A stretch of DNA of 64,000 nt from Myxococcales bacterium. Its GTDB lineage: Bacteria > Myxococcota_A > Polyangia > Haliangiales > Haliangiaceae. Location: positions 1 to 64,000 of the forward strand of contig JADKKI010000023.1 of the NCBI GenBank assembly GCA_016720595.1. The letters run 5' to 3'. A program made the position numbers and the translations under genes. The notes beneath the pieces are model-generated. The model saw nothing but the letters and a program-made list of their open reading frames with translations, had not been told where the DNA came from and did not search any database. The stretch's first letter is position 1, and each line of letters opens with the position of its first letter. Positions 10,184 through 19,250 of this stretch are shown here, piece after piece.

Positions 10184-11587
10184 TCAGGGGAGGACCTCGA
10201 CGACGCCGCCGCAGTTGATCTCGACGAGGCCCGTCGCCGGATCTCGTTGGGTGGCGACCTCGTCGCCGTCGCAGCGGGCGCGTGTGGTGGCGGCGAACCG
10301 CTCGGGGACATAGATCAGGTTGGGCGCGGTGGCATGGGAGCCGGGCGCGATCTCGACGCGGATCGCATCACCCGCGGGTGACGACTCGATCGCGAGCGGG
10401 GTGCCGGCGATCCGCGCGGCGTGCACGCGCGAGATCCAGCCGACGACCTGCGGGCGCTCGGTCCATACGCCCGTTGCATCATCGTGATCGAACACGCCCC
10501 AGCTGCCCTGGCTCTGCTCCTTCCACACCCAGAACGCGTCGGAGGCGAAGTAACGATCGTGGAGCTGTGCGGCGGTGCGCATCCACAGATCGGTCTGCGG
10601 GTCCGCGGGGTTCGGGCCTACGCCGAACTCGCCGATGAACAGGGGCGTGCGCCAGGCGGCGGCCTCCTCGCGCGTGCCGAGCACGCTCGGCTCGAGCTCC
10701 GCCGGTGTGGCGGTCTGGAACGCGGTCTGGTTGGCCTGGAACACGAACGTGTAGACGTGTGGGGCATAGACCGCACCGCTGACGGGGAACGGCGCGGCGG
10801 CCTTGGTCGCGAAGTCGGTGAGGTTGCGCACCGACGAAGGCTCGAAGAATACGAGCTTGTCGGGCGCGCTCGCGCGCACCGCGCTGGCTCCCGCGGTCTG
10901 GAACGCGGCGAGCTCGGTGTCGCTCGCGATCGGCTCGTTGAACAGCTCGAATCCGATCACGGCGGGATCGTCGGCCCAGTGCGCGGCCACGTGCGACAGC
11001 ATCGCGTGGTAGCGGGCCTGCAGGCCGGAGGGATCCTCGGCGGCGAAGAAGGTGCGGAACGCAGCGAGGACCTGGGCGGAGAGGCGGCGCTCGCCGAGAT
11101 CCGTGAGCGGTCCTCCGAGGAGCATCGTCGGCGGTGGCTGGATCGCCCACAGCGGTGCGCCGTCCTCGCCGATCTCCTTCGAGTACCCATCCTGATGGAG
11201 ATCGATGATCACGAGCAGGCCCGCAGCTGCCGCACACTGCACGGCGGCATCCACCCGTGCGAGGTAGCTCTCGTCGAACTGCCCATCGGTGGGCTCGATC
11301 CCGCTCCAGTTGATCGGCAGGCGCAGGAGATCCAGGCCGAGCTGCCGCATCCTCGTACAATCGGCGGGCGTGAGGGCAGGGAGGGGCTCGAGCGCGGTGC
11401 GGCCATCCGCGAAGGTCACGTCGAACACGCCGGCGATGCGCGCGTTGATGCCGCGCAGGATCACGGTCCGATCCTCGGCATCCCGGAGGTGGGTGCCATC
11501 CGACCACAGCGGGTGCGTGGACGGCGCGGCAGGATCGCCGCAGGCCGCGACCAGCACCGTGGCGAGCAGCGCCGCGACGGCTCTCAT
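10184..11587 (-). CDS. GH5 glycosidase lipoprotein, endoglycosylceramidase-like
   Basis: 467 aa. The lipoprotein signal has lipobox V-A-A-C at residue 16. A GH5-type (beta/alpha)8 barrel follows: R-G-I-N-A-R strand 1, I-D-L-H-Q-D-G-Y strand 3, acid/base Glu in F-E-L-F-N-E-P, nucleophile Glu in F-I-G-E-F-G-V-G. A C-terminal beta domain ends near I-Y-V-P-E-R-F. This architecture is that of endoglycosylceramidases and related GH5 enzymes that cleave glycan from lipid. Substrate is inferred from family only. Start at 11587 is supported by the lipobox and by a leaderless-type promoter 6 nt upstream. Confidence 0.85.
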   Translation of the reverse strand: MRAVAALLATVLVAACGDPAAPSTHPLWSDGTHLRDAEDRTVILRGINARIAGVFDVTFADGRTALEPLPALTPADCTRMRQLGLDLLRLPINWSGIEPTDGQFDESYLARVDAAVQCAAAAGLLVIIDLHQDGYSKEIGEDGAPLWAIQPPPTMLLGGPLTDLGERRLSAQVLAAFRTFFAAEDPSGLQARYHAMLSHVAAHWADDPAVIGFELFNEPIASDTELAAFQTAGASAVRASAPDKLVFFEPSSVRNLTDFATKAAAPFPVSGAVYAPHVYTFVFQANQTAFQTATPAELEPSVLGTREEAAAWRTPLFIGEFGVGPNPADPQTDLWMRTAAQLHDRYFASDAFWVWKEQSQGSWGVFDHDDATGVWTERPQVVGWISRVHAARIAGTPLAIESSPAGDAIRVEIAPGSHATAPNLIYVPERFAATTRARCDGDEVATQRDPATGLVEINCGGVVEVLP

Positions 11588-11593
11588 GACTCC

Positions 11594-11599
11594 AGGGTA
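11594..11599 (-). promoter_or_regulatory. -10 box TACCCT, leaderless start
   Basis: On the minus strand TACCCT is followed by ggagtc and then the ATG at 11587, i.e. exactly 6 nt. The ggag directly next to the ATG is too close to act as a ribosome site. Confidence 0.5.
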
Positions 11600-11668
11600 G
11601 GACATCGTCCCGGGGGGATCCAGGTCGGTTGTGGAGACCCACACGTCGGCTCGTGCGTCTGGAACTCC

Positions 11669-12217
11669 ATGAAGGTGTTGTGGATGCTGCTCGCGCTCAC
11701 GGCCGTCGCCTCGGCGAGCCCGCCGCCGCCGCAACCGCCGTTCGAGCGGGACTGTGCGGGGCCGATGGCCTGGGACAAGCTGGCCGCCTGCACCGCGCGC
11801 TGGGAGAAGGGCGCCAAGGTCTCCGAGCTGTCGCCCGACGTCAAAGTCGTTCACACCGTCGAGTCTCGCCACTACGTCCTCGTCCGGACCGGCGCCGCAT
11901 GGCGGGTCGCGTACCAGCAGGGTGACGAGAACTACGAGCTGGTCGGGCAGAGCACGTTGAAGGTGGGCAAGGCAGCGGCGGTGCGGATCGACCTCAGCCA
12001 CCACGTGGTGCTGGGGAACGACGGCGTGTTCCTCGAGAGGGTCACGCTGGTGTGTCGTGAGGGGCCCGAGCAGTGCCAGGGACTCGTGACCGCGTGCACG
12101 GTGACGATGCGCGGCCGCGCTGCCGAGACGTTCCGCGGCGAGCTGAAGATCGAGGACGAGGGCGTGAGCGTGATCGGTGATCGCTCGCACGCCGGTACGT
12201 ACTGCGCGGGCCGCTGA
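11669..12217 (+). CDS. secreted hypothetical protein
   Basis: 182 aa. A cleavable signal peptide (M-K-V-L-W-M-L-L-A-L-T-A-V-A-S-A-S) is followed by a Pro-rich spacer (P-P-P-P-Q-P-P-F) and a beta-rich domain with Cys pairs (D-C-A-G-P ... A-A-C-T; V-C-R-E-G-P-E-Q-C; A-C-T-V-T-M; Y-C-A-G-R). No family is recognised. The Cys pairs suggest an oxidised, extracytoplasmic protein. It is transcribed divergently from the GH5 lipoprotein (81 bp apart) and converges, with 2 bp between stops, on the CBM20 gene. Confidence 0.65.
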   Translation: MKVLWMLLALTAVASASPPPPQPPFERDCAGPMAWDKLAACTARWEKGAKVSELSPDVKVVHTVESRHYVLVRTGAAWRVAYQQGDENYELVGQSTLKVGKAAAVRIDLSHHVVLGNDGVFLERVTLVCREGPEQCQGLVTACTVTMRGRAAETFRGELKIEDEGVSVIGDRSHAGTYCAGR

Positions 12218-12219
12218 GC

Positions 12220-12882
12220 TCAGCGCCAGGAGGCGTCGAGGCGCTGTGCTCCGACCACCTTGCGGTTGTCGCCGGTCTCCCAGGTCACCGTGCCGGCGGC
12301 GTCGCGACGCAGGAACTTGAACGCGAGCTCCACCTTTGGCGCGAGCTCGATCGTGGCGAGCCACTGATCGCCCTTGCGCGCCATCGGTCGCGCTCGCTCG
12401 GGATCCCAGTCCCCGAACACGGGCAACTCGCCGCACATCATCACCTGCTCGTCCTCGCCCAGCTCGAGGCCAGTGAGCACGATCGTGGTCTCCGCGGCCG
12501 GGGAGGCGGCCGCAACCGGCGCGGGGGCCGGCGCCGTGACGGGGGCCGGCTCGACGGGTGGCGTGGCGATCACCGGCTGTGCAATCGGGGCGGCCGGCAT
12601 CGCAGCGGGCGCCGTGACGGGCGCCGAGACGGCCGCCGGCGAATCGACGGCCGCTGCAGGCGGGGCGGTCCCGGCCAGCTCGTCGATGCGTGCCAGCACG
12701 CCATCGATCCGATCGCCGACGAGGACGAGCGCGGCGCGGAACGCACGCAGCTCTCCGGCATCGAACGTGGGCTTGTCCGCGAGCCCGGCGCGCTCTCGCG
12801 TGAGGTCGAACATGGTCTGGGTCGAGTAGTAGTCGTAGCGACGGCGCAGTGCCGCCAGCAGAACGTCCTTGTCGATTGGCAT
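12220..12882 (-). CDS. CBM20 (starch/glycogen-binding) domain protein
   Basis: 220 aa. Residues 1-65 are a charged helical region (Y-D-Y-Y-S-T-Q-T-M-F-D-L-T-R-E-R). Residues about 68-130 are an Ala/Pro/Val-rich linker. The last 90 residues are a carbohydrate-binding module of family 20: M-C-G-E-L-P-V-F-G-D-W-D-P carries the first binding Trp, the W-L-A-T-I-E-L strand the next, and F-K-F-L-R-R-D plus W-E-T-G-D-N-R complete the site. CBM20 binds starch or glycogen. No signal peptide is seen, so an intracellular glycogen target is inferred. A TAGGCT box and gggaga Shine-Dalgarno sequence precede the ATG. It is divergent from the double kinase gene. Confidence 0.8.
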   Translation of the reverse strand: MPIDKDVLLAALRRRYDYYSTQTMFDLTRERAGLADKPTFDAGELRAFRAALVLVGDRIDGVLARIDELAGTAPPAAAVDSPAAVSAPVTAPAAMPAAPIAQPVIATPPVEPAPVTAPAPAPVAAASPAAETTIVLTGLELGEDEQVMMCGELPVFGDWDPERARPMARKGDQWLATIELAPKVELAFKFLRRDAAGTVTWETGDNRKVVGAQRLDASWR

Positions 12883-13000
12883 GGTGTCTCCCGAGAGGAG
12901 CCTAATCGATCTTCACGGCGACGGGACGCGACGATCGCGGGAACACGTTGTCCTCGCGGCCACGCTCCGCGGCTCGGGCGGGTAGGGCATAGTCCCCTCG

Positions 13001-15487
13001 ATGGGAGCCGCAGCGGTCCACTACGTGTGCATTGCGTGCGGTAGCCGCGCCGATGCCGCGGGGCCGTGCCCACGCGACGGGACCGAGCGCGATGCGACCC
13101 ACGATCCGCTGCTCGGTACCAAGATCGGGGACTACCAGCTCGTCGCGATGATCGGCGAGGGTGGGATGGGGCGTGTCTACCGAGCGATCCACCCCACGAT
13201 CGGTGCGCAGGTCGCGGTCAAGGTGCTGGCCGACGAGCTGATCCTCGATCCGGAGATGGCGGAGCGGTTCATCGCGGAGGCGAAGATCGCGAACCTGGTG
13301 CGCCACGACGGGCTCGTCAACGTGATCGGGATCGGTGTGCTGCCGGATGGCCAGCCGTACCAGATCATGGAGTACCTGCACGGGTGCTCGCTCGGGATGG
13401 TGCTGCACCAGCGTGGACGCCTCCCGGTCGGCGTGGCCTGCGAGGTGGTGCTCGAGGCGCTGCGGGCGCTCGAGCCGATGCACGCACGTGGGATCGTTCA
13501 TCGCGATCTCAAGCCGTCGAACCTGTTCGTCACCACGGCTGGGCGGATCAAGGTCATCGATTTCGGGATCGCCAAGCTGGTCGAGCATCGTGGCCTCACG
13601 CTGACGGGCCAGTCGCTCGGGACGCCGCAGTACATGGCACCCGAGCAGCTCGAAGGAGAGGTCGTCGATGTCCGCGCGGACGTCTACGCGATGGGGGTCG
13701 TGCTCTACGAGGCCATCGTCGGCGAGCGGCCTTACGAAGGCCGGGAGATCGAGGCGCTCGCGATGCGCTCGACGCCACCCTCGGTCGCGGCGCTGGCACA
13801 GGGGGCAGGGGACGAGCTCGATCGCGTGATCGCGCGTGCGATGGCGCCGGAGCGGAAGGATCGCTACGCCGATGCCGCGGCGATGCTCGGGGCGCTGGAG
13901 CCTGTCATCGCGGCGCTGCCACGCGTCTCGGCGCGCGATCTACTGGAGGGCGTCACGCTCGAACCGGCCCCGACGCCTGGCGAGTCGAGCCGGCCGACGC
14001 GCGACGACCGGCCCCCCGGTGAGGTCGACACGGTGCCCAGTCCCGTCGACGGCATCGCGACGAGGCCGGGTCGCGTCGGTGGGCGGGCTGCGATCGAGGT
14101 CGGGAGTCGGCTGGGGCGATACGAGGTGCAGGGGGTGATCGGGCAAGGGAGTGCCGGCGTGGTGGTGATCGGGTTCGATCCGGAGGTGAAGCGGAAGGTC
14201 GCGCTCAAGGTGCTGATGCACAGCGATCGCCCGGAGCAGCTCCGTGCCGAAGCACAGACCATGGCGAAGGTCGCGCATCCCAACGTGGTCACGCTGTACG
14301 ACCTCGGAGAGCACGAGGGCGCGCTGTTCCTGGCGATGGAGTACGTCGAGGGCGTCGATCTCTCGCAGTGGCTCGCAGCGGCCTCACGGCCGTGGCGCGA
14401 GGTGGCGCGGATGTTCGCCCAGGCCGGGCGCGGGCTCGTGGCGGCGCACGAGGCCGGGGTGGTGCACCGCGACTTCAAGCCGAGCAACGTGGTGATCGGG
14501 GACGATGCCCGTCCGCGCGTGGGCGATTTCGGGATCGCGTACCTCTCCGGCGAGGACGGCCGACCCAGCGGCACGGCAGGGTACATGGCGCCGGAGCAGC
14601 TCGAGGGGAGACCCGCGGAGCCGGCCTCGGATCAATTCGCGTTCTGCGCATCGCTGTGGGAAGCCGTTCACGGCGAGCTTCCGTTCGCGGGGGAGACCGT
14701 GGTGCAGATCGCCGTCGCGGCGCGCGCCGGGCAGCGCCGAGCCCCGCGCCGGGAGACGTCCCGGGCGCTCGACCGGGTCCTGAGCCGCGGGCTCGCGCCC
14801 ACGCCCGCCGCCCGGTTCCCGTCGATGCGTGCGCTGGTGGACGAGCTCGATACGGTGGTTGCGGCTCGCGGCTCGCGCTGGCCGCTCGCCCTCGCGGGCC
14901 TCGGTGCCGTCAGTGCCGCGACGGTGATCACGGTGATCGCCACGCGCGATCACGCCGCGCCGGTGGCGCCGCCGCCCGTGGTCGCGAGCCCGAGCACGGT
15001 GGTCGATGCGGCAGCTGCCGCGGCCGCGATCGATGCGGCGGCGGCGCCGGACCAGGAGGACAGACCCGATGCGCGGATCGCCGCGGTCCAGGTCGCGCAG
15101 CCGATGCATCGGTGCTTCTGTAGTGTCGATGCGGACTACCTGGTCCCCAAGGACAAGCTCGACGATGTGACCTCGTGTCGCTGCAAGCGCGCCGGTACGT
15201 ACGAGATCTCGCAGTGCCGAGGTGCGGGCGGTGGCTGCACGCAGGGCGAGTATGACGCCGCGTCGCGGACCTATGCCGCACCCGGCCTCAAGGACGACGA
15301 GCCCTGCGAGGGTTACGAGAGCTACGACGAGCGAGGTGTCCACCACTCGACGGGGCTCCTGGCCGAGTGCTCGCGGTTCAAGGGCGTTGCCCCCACGACC
15401 TGGCACACCACGGCCAACACCGGGGACACCTGTACTGGGTACACGCGGTTAGGCGTCCAGCGTACCGGCGTGTTCGGCTGTCAGTAG
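13001..15487 (+). CDS. double-headed Ser/Thr kinase with zinc ribbon and TM
   Basis: 828 aa. Order: N-terminal zinc-ribbon-like segment (C-I-A-C ... C-P-R-D-G, residues 10-27); kinase 1 (about 45-305) with G-E-G-G-M-G loop, V-A-V-K-V lysine, H-R-D-L-K-P-S-N near 166, D-F-G and a G-T-P-Q-Y-M-A-P-E activation end; linker; kinase 2 (about 370-620) with G-Q-G-S-A-G loop, V-A-L-K-V lysine, H-R-D-F-K-P-S-N near 489, D-F-G and G-Y-M-A-P-E. One transmembrane helix (about 626-648) follows, then an exported tail with ten or more Cys. Both kinase heads keep all catalytic residues, so both may be active and could cross-phosphorylate. The Cys-rich tail is the likely sensor. ATG at 13001 lies just after a weak TAGTCC box. 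Confidence 0.9.
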   Translation: MGAAAVHYVCIACGSRADAAGPCPRDGTERDATHDPLLGTKIGDYQLVAMIGEGGMGRVYRAIHPTIGAQVAVKVLADELILDPEMAERFIAEAKIANLVRHDGLVNVIGIGVLPDGQPYQIMEYLHGCSLGMVLHQRGRLPVGVACEVVLEALRALEPMHARGIVHRDLKPSNLFVTTAGRIKVIDFGIAKLVEHRGLTLTGQSLGTPQYMAPEQLEGEVVDVRADVYAMGVVLYEAIVGERPYEGREIEALAMRSTPPSVAALAQGAGDELDRVIARAMAPERKDRYADAAAMLGALEPVIAALPRVSARDLLEGVTLEPAPTPGESSRPTRDDRPPGEVDTVPSPVDGIATRPGRVGGRAAIEVGSRLGRYEVQGVIGQGSAGVVVIGFDPEVKRKVALKVLMHSDRPEQLRAEAQTMAKVAHPNVVTLYDLGEHEGALFLAMEYVEGVDLSQWLAAASRPWREVARMFAQAGRGLVAAHEAGVVHRDFKPSNVVIGDDARPRVGDFGIAYLSGEDGRPSGTAGYMAPEQLEGRPAEPASDQFAFCASLWEAVHGELPFAGETVVQIAVAARAGQRRAPRRETSRALDRVLSRGLAPTPAARFPSMRALVDELDTVVAARGSRWPLALAGLGAVSAATVITVIATRDHAAPVAPPPVVASPSTVVDAAAAAAAIDAAAAPDQEDRPDARIAAVQVAQPMHRCFCSVDADYLVPKDKLDDVTSCRCKRAGTYEISQCRGAGGGCTQGEYDAASRTYAAPGLKDDEPCEGYESYDERGVHHSTGLLAECSRFKGVAPTTWHTTANTGDTCTGYTRLGVQRTGVFGCQ

Positions 15488-15596
15488 TCAGCGCACCGGC
15501 CGCAGCGACCGGAGCGTCACGTGGTCGCCGGCGGGGACATTTGGGACACCCGATCGCTACCCCGGAGAGTCCCGTTGGCCGTCGGTGGAACGGGTG

Positions 15597-15602
15597 TACG
15601 CT
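15597..15602 (+). promoter_or_regulatory. -10 box TACGCT, leaderless GTG start
   Basis: TACGCT, then ggtctc (6 nt), then GTG at 15609. This decides between three in-frame GTG codons (15585, 15594, 15609) in favour of the last, which also places the signal peptide at the very N-terminus. Confidence 0.55.
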
Positions 15603-15608
15603 GGTCTC

Positions 15609-16481
15609 GTGCGTCGCTACCTCGGAGTCCTGGTCGTGGCGGCGGGATGCGGGTTCTCGGTGGCCGGGAGCTCGGAGCTCGTGGATGGAGGAGCGGATGG
15701 AAGCGCGGATGCAGCCCCGCCTGTGGTGTGCGGCGATCTGACCTGCGATCCGCATGCGACCTGTGACCCGAGCGCCGTCAGCTGCTCGTGCAGCGCGGGC
15801 TACACGGGCGATGGAATGAGCTGTACGGATCTCGACGAGTGTGCGGCGAACGCGTGCCCCGCGGCATGCGCGAACACGGCGGGCTCGTTCACCTGCTATG
15901 CGCCCACGAGCTGCGCGGAGATCGTGGCCCAGGTGCCGACGTTCACGGGCGGCAATGCCACGTTGTACGCCGGCGGCATGGCCAACCGTCCATGGACCGC
16001 GTTCTGCGCGCCGAGTGCTGGCGGGCTCGTCGAGTACCTCACGGTCCAGGATGCGACCCAGAACTTCGGCCAGTACACGAGCGGGACGTCGGTGCGCACG
16101 CGCTATGCACGGATCCGGCTGATCCCCGCGACGATGAAGGTCGACATCTCCGATCAGACGTTCGCGACCTCGACAGGATCGCTCACGCACGGTGGGACGC
16201 TGGTCAACGCGATGCCGCTCGGTGTGGCGATGGACTGCATGGGCAACAGCAGCAGCTCCGGAACGGCGCACATCGACCTGACCGGGACTTCGTTCGTGGT
16301 CACGGACCCATTCCAGCGGGCAGGGAATCAGCCGGGTGGCTCGGTGCAGCTCACTCAGGGCGGACGGATCGTCGCGGTGAGCGGCGGAGGGAACTGCGGC
16401 TACAACGGCCCCGCACCGATCCCCTACAACCCGTTCAATCAGGTCGGCGGACCGATCCTCGACGTCGCGTACGCTCCGTGA
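15609..16481 (+). CDS. GON-domain lipoprotein with EGF-like modules
   Basis: 290 aa from GTG 15609. Lipoprotein signal (R-R-Y-L-G-V-L-V-V-A-A-G-C). A short Asp/Ser spacer follows, then two EGF-like Cys-rich modules (C-D-P-H-A-T-C-D-P ... C-S-C-S-A-G-Y-T-G-D-G; D-L-D-E-C-A-A-N-A-C). The rest is a GON domain: C-A-E-I opening, Y-A-G-G-M-A-N-R-P-W-T-A-F-C, E-Y-L-T-V-Q-D, N-F-G-Q-Y-T-S-G-T, V-R-T-R-Y and D-Q-T-F-A-T-S-T-G. GON is best known from animal ADAMTS9/20 proteases, and bacterial copies are scattered in predatory or marine lineages. No protease domain is attached, so a binding role at the cell surface is inferred. Confidence 0.8.
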   Translation: MRRYLGVLVVAAGCGFSVAGSSELVDGGADGSADAAPPVVCGDLTCDPHATCDPSAVSCSCSAGYTGDGMSCTDLDECAANACPAACANTAGSFTCYAPTSCAEIVAQVPTFTGGNATLYAGGMANRPWTAFCAPSAGGLVEYLTVQDATQNFGQYTSGTSVRTRYARIRLIPATMKVDISDQTFATSTGSLTHGGTLVNAMPLGVAMDCMGNSSSSGTAHIDLTGTSFVVTDPFQRAGNQPGGSVQLTQGGRIVAVSGGGNCGYNGPAPIPYNPFNQVGGPILDVAYAP

Positions 16482-16496
16482 TCTGGCGGCGGGGGC

Positions 16497-16543
16497 GCCG
16501 AGGGGGCCCCGGGGGGGGGGGTGGGGTGGGGGGGGGGGGGCCG
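16497..16543. repeat. poly-G tract between convergent genes
   Basis: Between two convergent stops lie several G runs, including two of about 11-12 G. No hairpin-plus-T terminator is seen. The tract may be quadruplex-forming or partly an assembly artefact. Confidence 0.6.
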
Positions 16544-17371
16544 CTACTTCGCCGTGATCGCGGCGTCCTCGATCAGCACGTCGTACTTGTAGCCGCTACC
16601 GAAGTCCTTGTTGGTGGCGAGCTTGCCGCGGACCGTGACGACATCACCGAGCGCGACGGTGGCCGCTGTCGTGATCGTCAGGTCGTTGGTGCCCGCGGCG
16701 CCAGTGCCGTCCTGGATGTGCAGCCAGTTGTGGCCGAGGATCCCGTTGTTGAGCTTGACCACCTTGCCGCGGACGACGATGGGCTTGCCCTCGAGCCCGG
16801 CCTTGCCGGCGAACAGCTGCGCGATGGTCTGACCGTCCGGGGCGGGTGTGATGCGCTCGATCAGCTCGGTCGGCTTGGCCATCGGGGCCATCTCGGTCAT
16901 CGGGGTGCCGGCCGCCACGTGCGGGTTCGGCGGTGCGCTGCCCGCGATCGGGAACGAGCCGATGAAGTAGATCTCGTCGAACGTGCGGTTGAGCGTGGTG
17001 GAGCGGAACCCCGCCATGAGCGTGCCGCTGACCGTGCCGATCTTGGTGCCGACCGCGAGCTTGGTCTCGGGGCCTGCGACCCACACCTGCCGGGTGCCGT
17101 TATCGAGCTTCGCGTAGGTGTACCCACCGGAATCCATGGTCTCGGTGATCGTGCCCGACATGCCCTCGTCGCCGGCGGGGGCGGGAGGCGCACCGGGGGT
17201 GTTGGCCATCGCGCCAGGTGCCGCCGGCGTCACCTCGGTGGGCGACGGCGTGGGGCTGGCGGCGGCCGGAGCCGCGGCTGGTCCACCCGTCACGTGCGGG
17301 GTGTCTCGCGTACATGCGCCGAGGACGAGGGCGAGCGCGAGGAGGAGGTGCCGGGCGTGACCTGCGTGCAT
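16544..17371 (-). CDS. OB-fold-type lipoprotein
   Basis: 275 aa. A lipoprotein signal (lipobox L-G-A-C at residue 20) is followed by a long Pro/Ala/Thr-rich tether (residues 25-70). Two similar beta domains follow: one starting G-T-I-T-E-T-M-D-S-G-G-Y-T-Y-A-K-L-D, the second V-R-G-K-V-V-K-L-N-N-G-I-L-G-H-N-W-L-H-I-Q-D and ending L-G-D-V-V-T-V-R-G-K-L. The pattern (V-R-G-K-V then W-x-H-I-Q-D-G-T-G) is typical of small OB-fold proteins related to NrfJ and nucleic-acid-binding-like periplasmic proteins. The ligand is unknown. The start lies 60 bp from the divergent kinase gene, with TAGACC 6 nt before the ATG. Confidence 0.65.
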   Translation of the reverse strand: MHAGHARHLLLALALVLGACTRDTPHVTGGPAAAPAAASPTPSPTEVTPAAPGAMANTPGAPPAPAGDEGMSGTITETMDSGGYTYAKLDNGTRQVWVAGPETKLAVGTKIGTVSGTLMAGFRSTTLNRTFDEIYFIGSFPIAGSAPPNPHVAAGTPMTEMAPMAKPTELIERITPAPDGQTIAQLFAGKAGLEGKPIVVRGKVVKLNNGILGHNWLHIQDGTGAAGTNDLTITTAATVALGDVVTVRGKLATNKDFGSGYKYDVLIEDAAITAK

Positions 17372-17402
17372 CCTGGTGGTCTACCACAGACGGCGGCGCA
17401 GC

Positions 17403-17431
17403 CACGGGGCCGACTGATACGCTGCCCCGTG
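17403..17431. promoter_or_regulatory. 8-bp-arm dyad at kinase start
   Basis: CACGGGGC - 13 nt - GCCCCGTG is a perfect inverted repeat whose right arm ends on the last base of the GTG start (17429-17431). It also brackets the TACGCT -10 box (17418-17423). It could be an operator covering the promoter or, less likely, a hairpin in a longer transcript. Confidence 0.45.
17418..17423 (+). promoter_or_regulatory. -10 box TACGCT near kinase start
   Basis: TACGCT lies 5 nt before a GTG (17429) and 8 nt before an ATG (17432). The spacing favours GTG as a leaderless start, though ATG remains possible. Confidence 0.45.
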
Positions 17432-19246
17432 ATGAGCCCAGACGACGCAGATCGGCCCTCGCCCGACGCGCCCTATGCGACCACCCAGGCGGGTGGCACC
17501 GCGACGGCGAACCAGGACACGCTCGTCCCTGCCCGACGCGACGGAGGAGCGATCGTGCTCCCGGAGGCGGGCTATGTGATGGGCGAGGTGATCGGGCGCG
17601 GCGGCATGGGCGAAGTCGTGACGGCGCATGATCGGCGGATCGGACGCGACGTCGCGATCAAGCGGATGCGGAGCTCGGCACCTTCCGAGGCCGCGATCGC
17701 GCGGTTCCTCCGCGAGGCCCGCATCCAGGGCCGGCTCGACCATCCGGCGATCGTGCCCGTGCACGAGCTCGCGATCGATGCCGATGGACGACCGTATTTC
17801 ACGATGAAGCGGCTCGCCGGCGTGACACTCGCGCAGCGGCTCGCCGATCACGGTGGTCAGAAGCCGCTGCTCCGCGCGTTCGTGGACGTCTGCCTCGCGA
17901 TCGAGTTCGCGCATGCGCACGGGATCGTCCACCGCGATCTCAAGCCGGCGAACATCATGCTCGGCGACTATGGCGAGGTGTACGTGCTCGACTGGGGCAT
18001 CGCGCGCGTTCTCGTGGAGCACCAGGCGGGGGCCAGCCCAGCCGACGTGATCGACACGCTCGGCGAGGGGACCCAGGCCGGAGAGCTGCTGGGGACGCCG
18101 GGCTTCATGGCGCCCGAGCAGATCCGCGGCGAGGACGTGGGCCCGCCGGTCGACGTCTACGCGCTCGGCGCGATCCTGTTCGAGATCCTCACCGGCGAAT
18201 CGTTGCATCCCCGCGGCGCGGCCGCGATCGCGAGCACGCTCGGTGCAGCGCAGCAGTCCCCCACGGCGCGGGTCTCGAGCGTCGCGATCGCGCCCGAGCT
18301 CGACGCTGCGTGCCACGACGCGCTCGCGGATCTCGCGACCACCAGGCCGACCGCACGCGAGCTCGGCGCGCGGATCCAGCGCTACCTCGATGGCGATCGT
18401 GACGTGGCGCAGCGGCGGGCGCTCGCGGCGGGGCAGCTCGATCTCGCGCGCGCAGCGCTCGCCTCCGGGGACCCCGAGGCACGCTCCACCGCCATGAGCT
18501 GTGCGGGGCGTGCTCTCGCGCTCGACCCAGAATCGGTCGAGGCGGCGGGGCTGGTCAGCTCGCTGATCGTCGAGCCGCCCGCGGTCCTGCCCGCCGAGCT
18601 GGTGGCCGGGCTGGCCGAGGAGGATCGGCGGGTCGGGACCAACCGCATGCGGGTCTCGGTGTTTGCGTTGCTCGCCGTGCTCGCCTCTGGGCTCCTTGCT
18701 CCGCTCATGGAGGTCCGCAACTGGACCACCCTCGGCGTCACGTACGCCACGCTGGCCGCGGTGACGTTCATCGTCTGGCGCGCGTATCGCCTCGGGCGCC
18801 CGAACCCGCTGCTGAACCTGCTCGTGGGGTTCGGGCTCGCCATCGCGTTCACGCGGGTGCTCGGTCCGTTCGTGCTGACCCCGGTGGTGATCGCCGGGAC
18901 CCTGCTGCCGATGACGGCGAACCCATGGTTATCCAGGCGCCCGTTCGTGGTGGCCGGCTGGCTGATCGCGGTGGTGGCGATCCCGCAGCTGCTCGAGTGG
19001 CTCGGCGTGTTCGCGACCACCTGGTCCACCATCGATGGAGGCCTGTGCACGAGCTCGGCGATCTTCCAGGGCACGAGTCGCGCCGATGCCTTCGAGCTGA
19101 TGACGGCCAACGCGGTGCTGCTCGCCACGGTGGCGGCGTATCTGGTGCGGATCAACCGGAGCGCCACCGACGCAAGTCACCGGCTCCACGTGCAGGCGTG
19201 GCACCTCGGTCAGCTGTTGCCCGGCAGCAGCCGGCGCACGGGGTGA
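17429..19246 (+). CDS. Ser/Thr kinase fused to multi-pass membrane domain
   Basis: 605 aa. After an N-terminal acidic/Thr-rich tail comes a Hanks-type kinase (about residues 50-320): G-R-G-G-M-G-E-V, V-A-I-K-R-M lysine, H-R-D-L-K-P-A-N, D-W-G in place of D-F-G, and G-T-P-G-F-M-A-P-E. A short helical link follows, then about six hydrophobic helices (about 410-590). The D-W-G variant is common in active bacterial kinases. A soluble kinase on a polytopic membrane part suggests membrane sensing or tethering. The gene ends 4 bp from the convergent phosphopantetheinyl transferase, the edge of the lipid locus. Confidence 0.85.
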   Translation: MMSPDDADRPSPDAPYATTQAGGTATANQDTLVPARRDGGAIVLPEAGYVMGEVIGRGGMGEVVTAHDRRIGRDVAIKRMRSSAPSEAAIARFLREARIQGRLDHPAIVPVHELAIDADGRPYFTMKRLAGVTLAQRLADHGGQKPLLRAFVDVCLAIEFAHAHGIVHRDLKPANIMLGDYGEVYVLDWGIARVLVEHQAGASPADVIDTLGEGTQAGELLGTPGFMAPEQIRGEDVGPPVDVYALGAILFEILTGESLHPRGAAAIASTLGAAQQSPTARVSSVAIAPELDAACHDALADLATTRPTARELGARIQRYLDGDRDVAQRRALAAGQLDLARAALASGDPEARSTAMSCAGRALALDPESVEAAGLVSSLIVEPPAVLPAELVAGLAEEDRRVGTNRMRVSVFALLAVLASGLLAPLMEVRNWTTLGVTYATLAAVTFIVWRAYRLGRPNPLLNLLVGFGLAIAFTRVLGPFVLTPVVIAGTLLPMTANPWLSRRPFVVAGWLIAVVAIPQLLEWLGVFATTWSTIDGGLCTSSAIFQGTSRADAFELMTANAVLLATVAAYLVRINRSATDASHRLHVQAWHLGQLLPGSSRRTG

Positions 19247-19250
19247 ACGG

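Noticed and set aside
17376..17387. GTGGT-CT-ACCAC palindrome upstream of the OB-fold lipoprotein
   Set aside because: Only five base pairs per arm; too short to call an operator without comparison to relatives.
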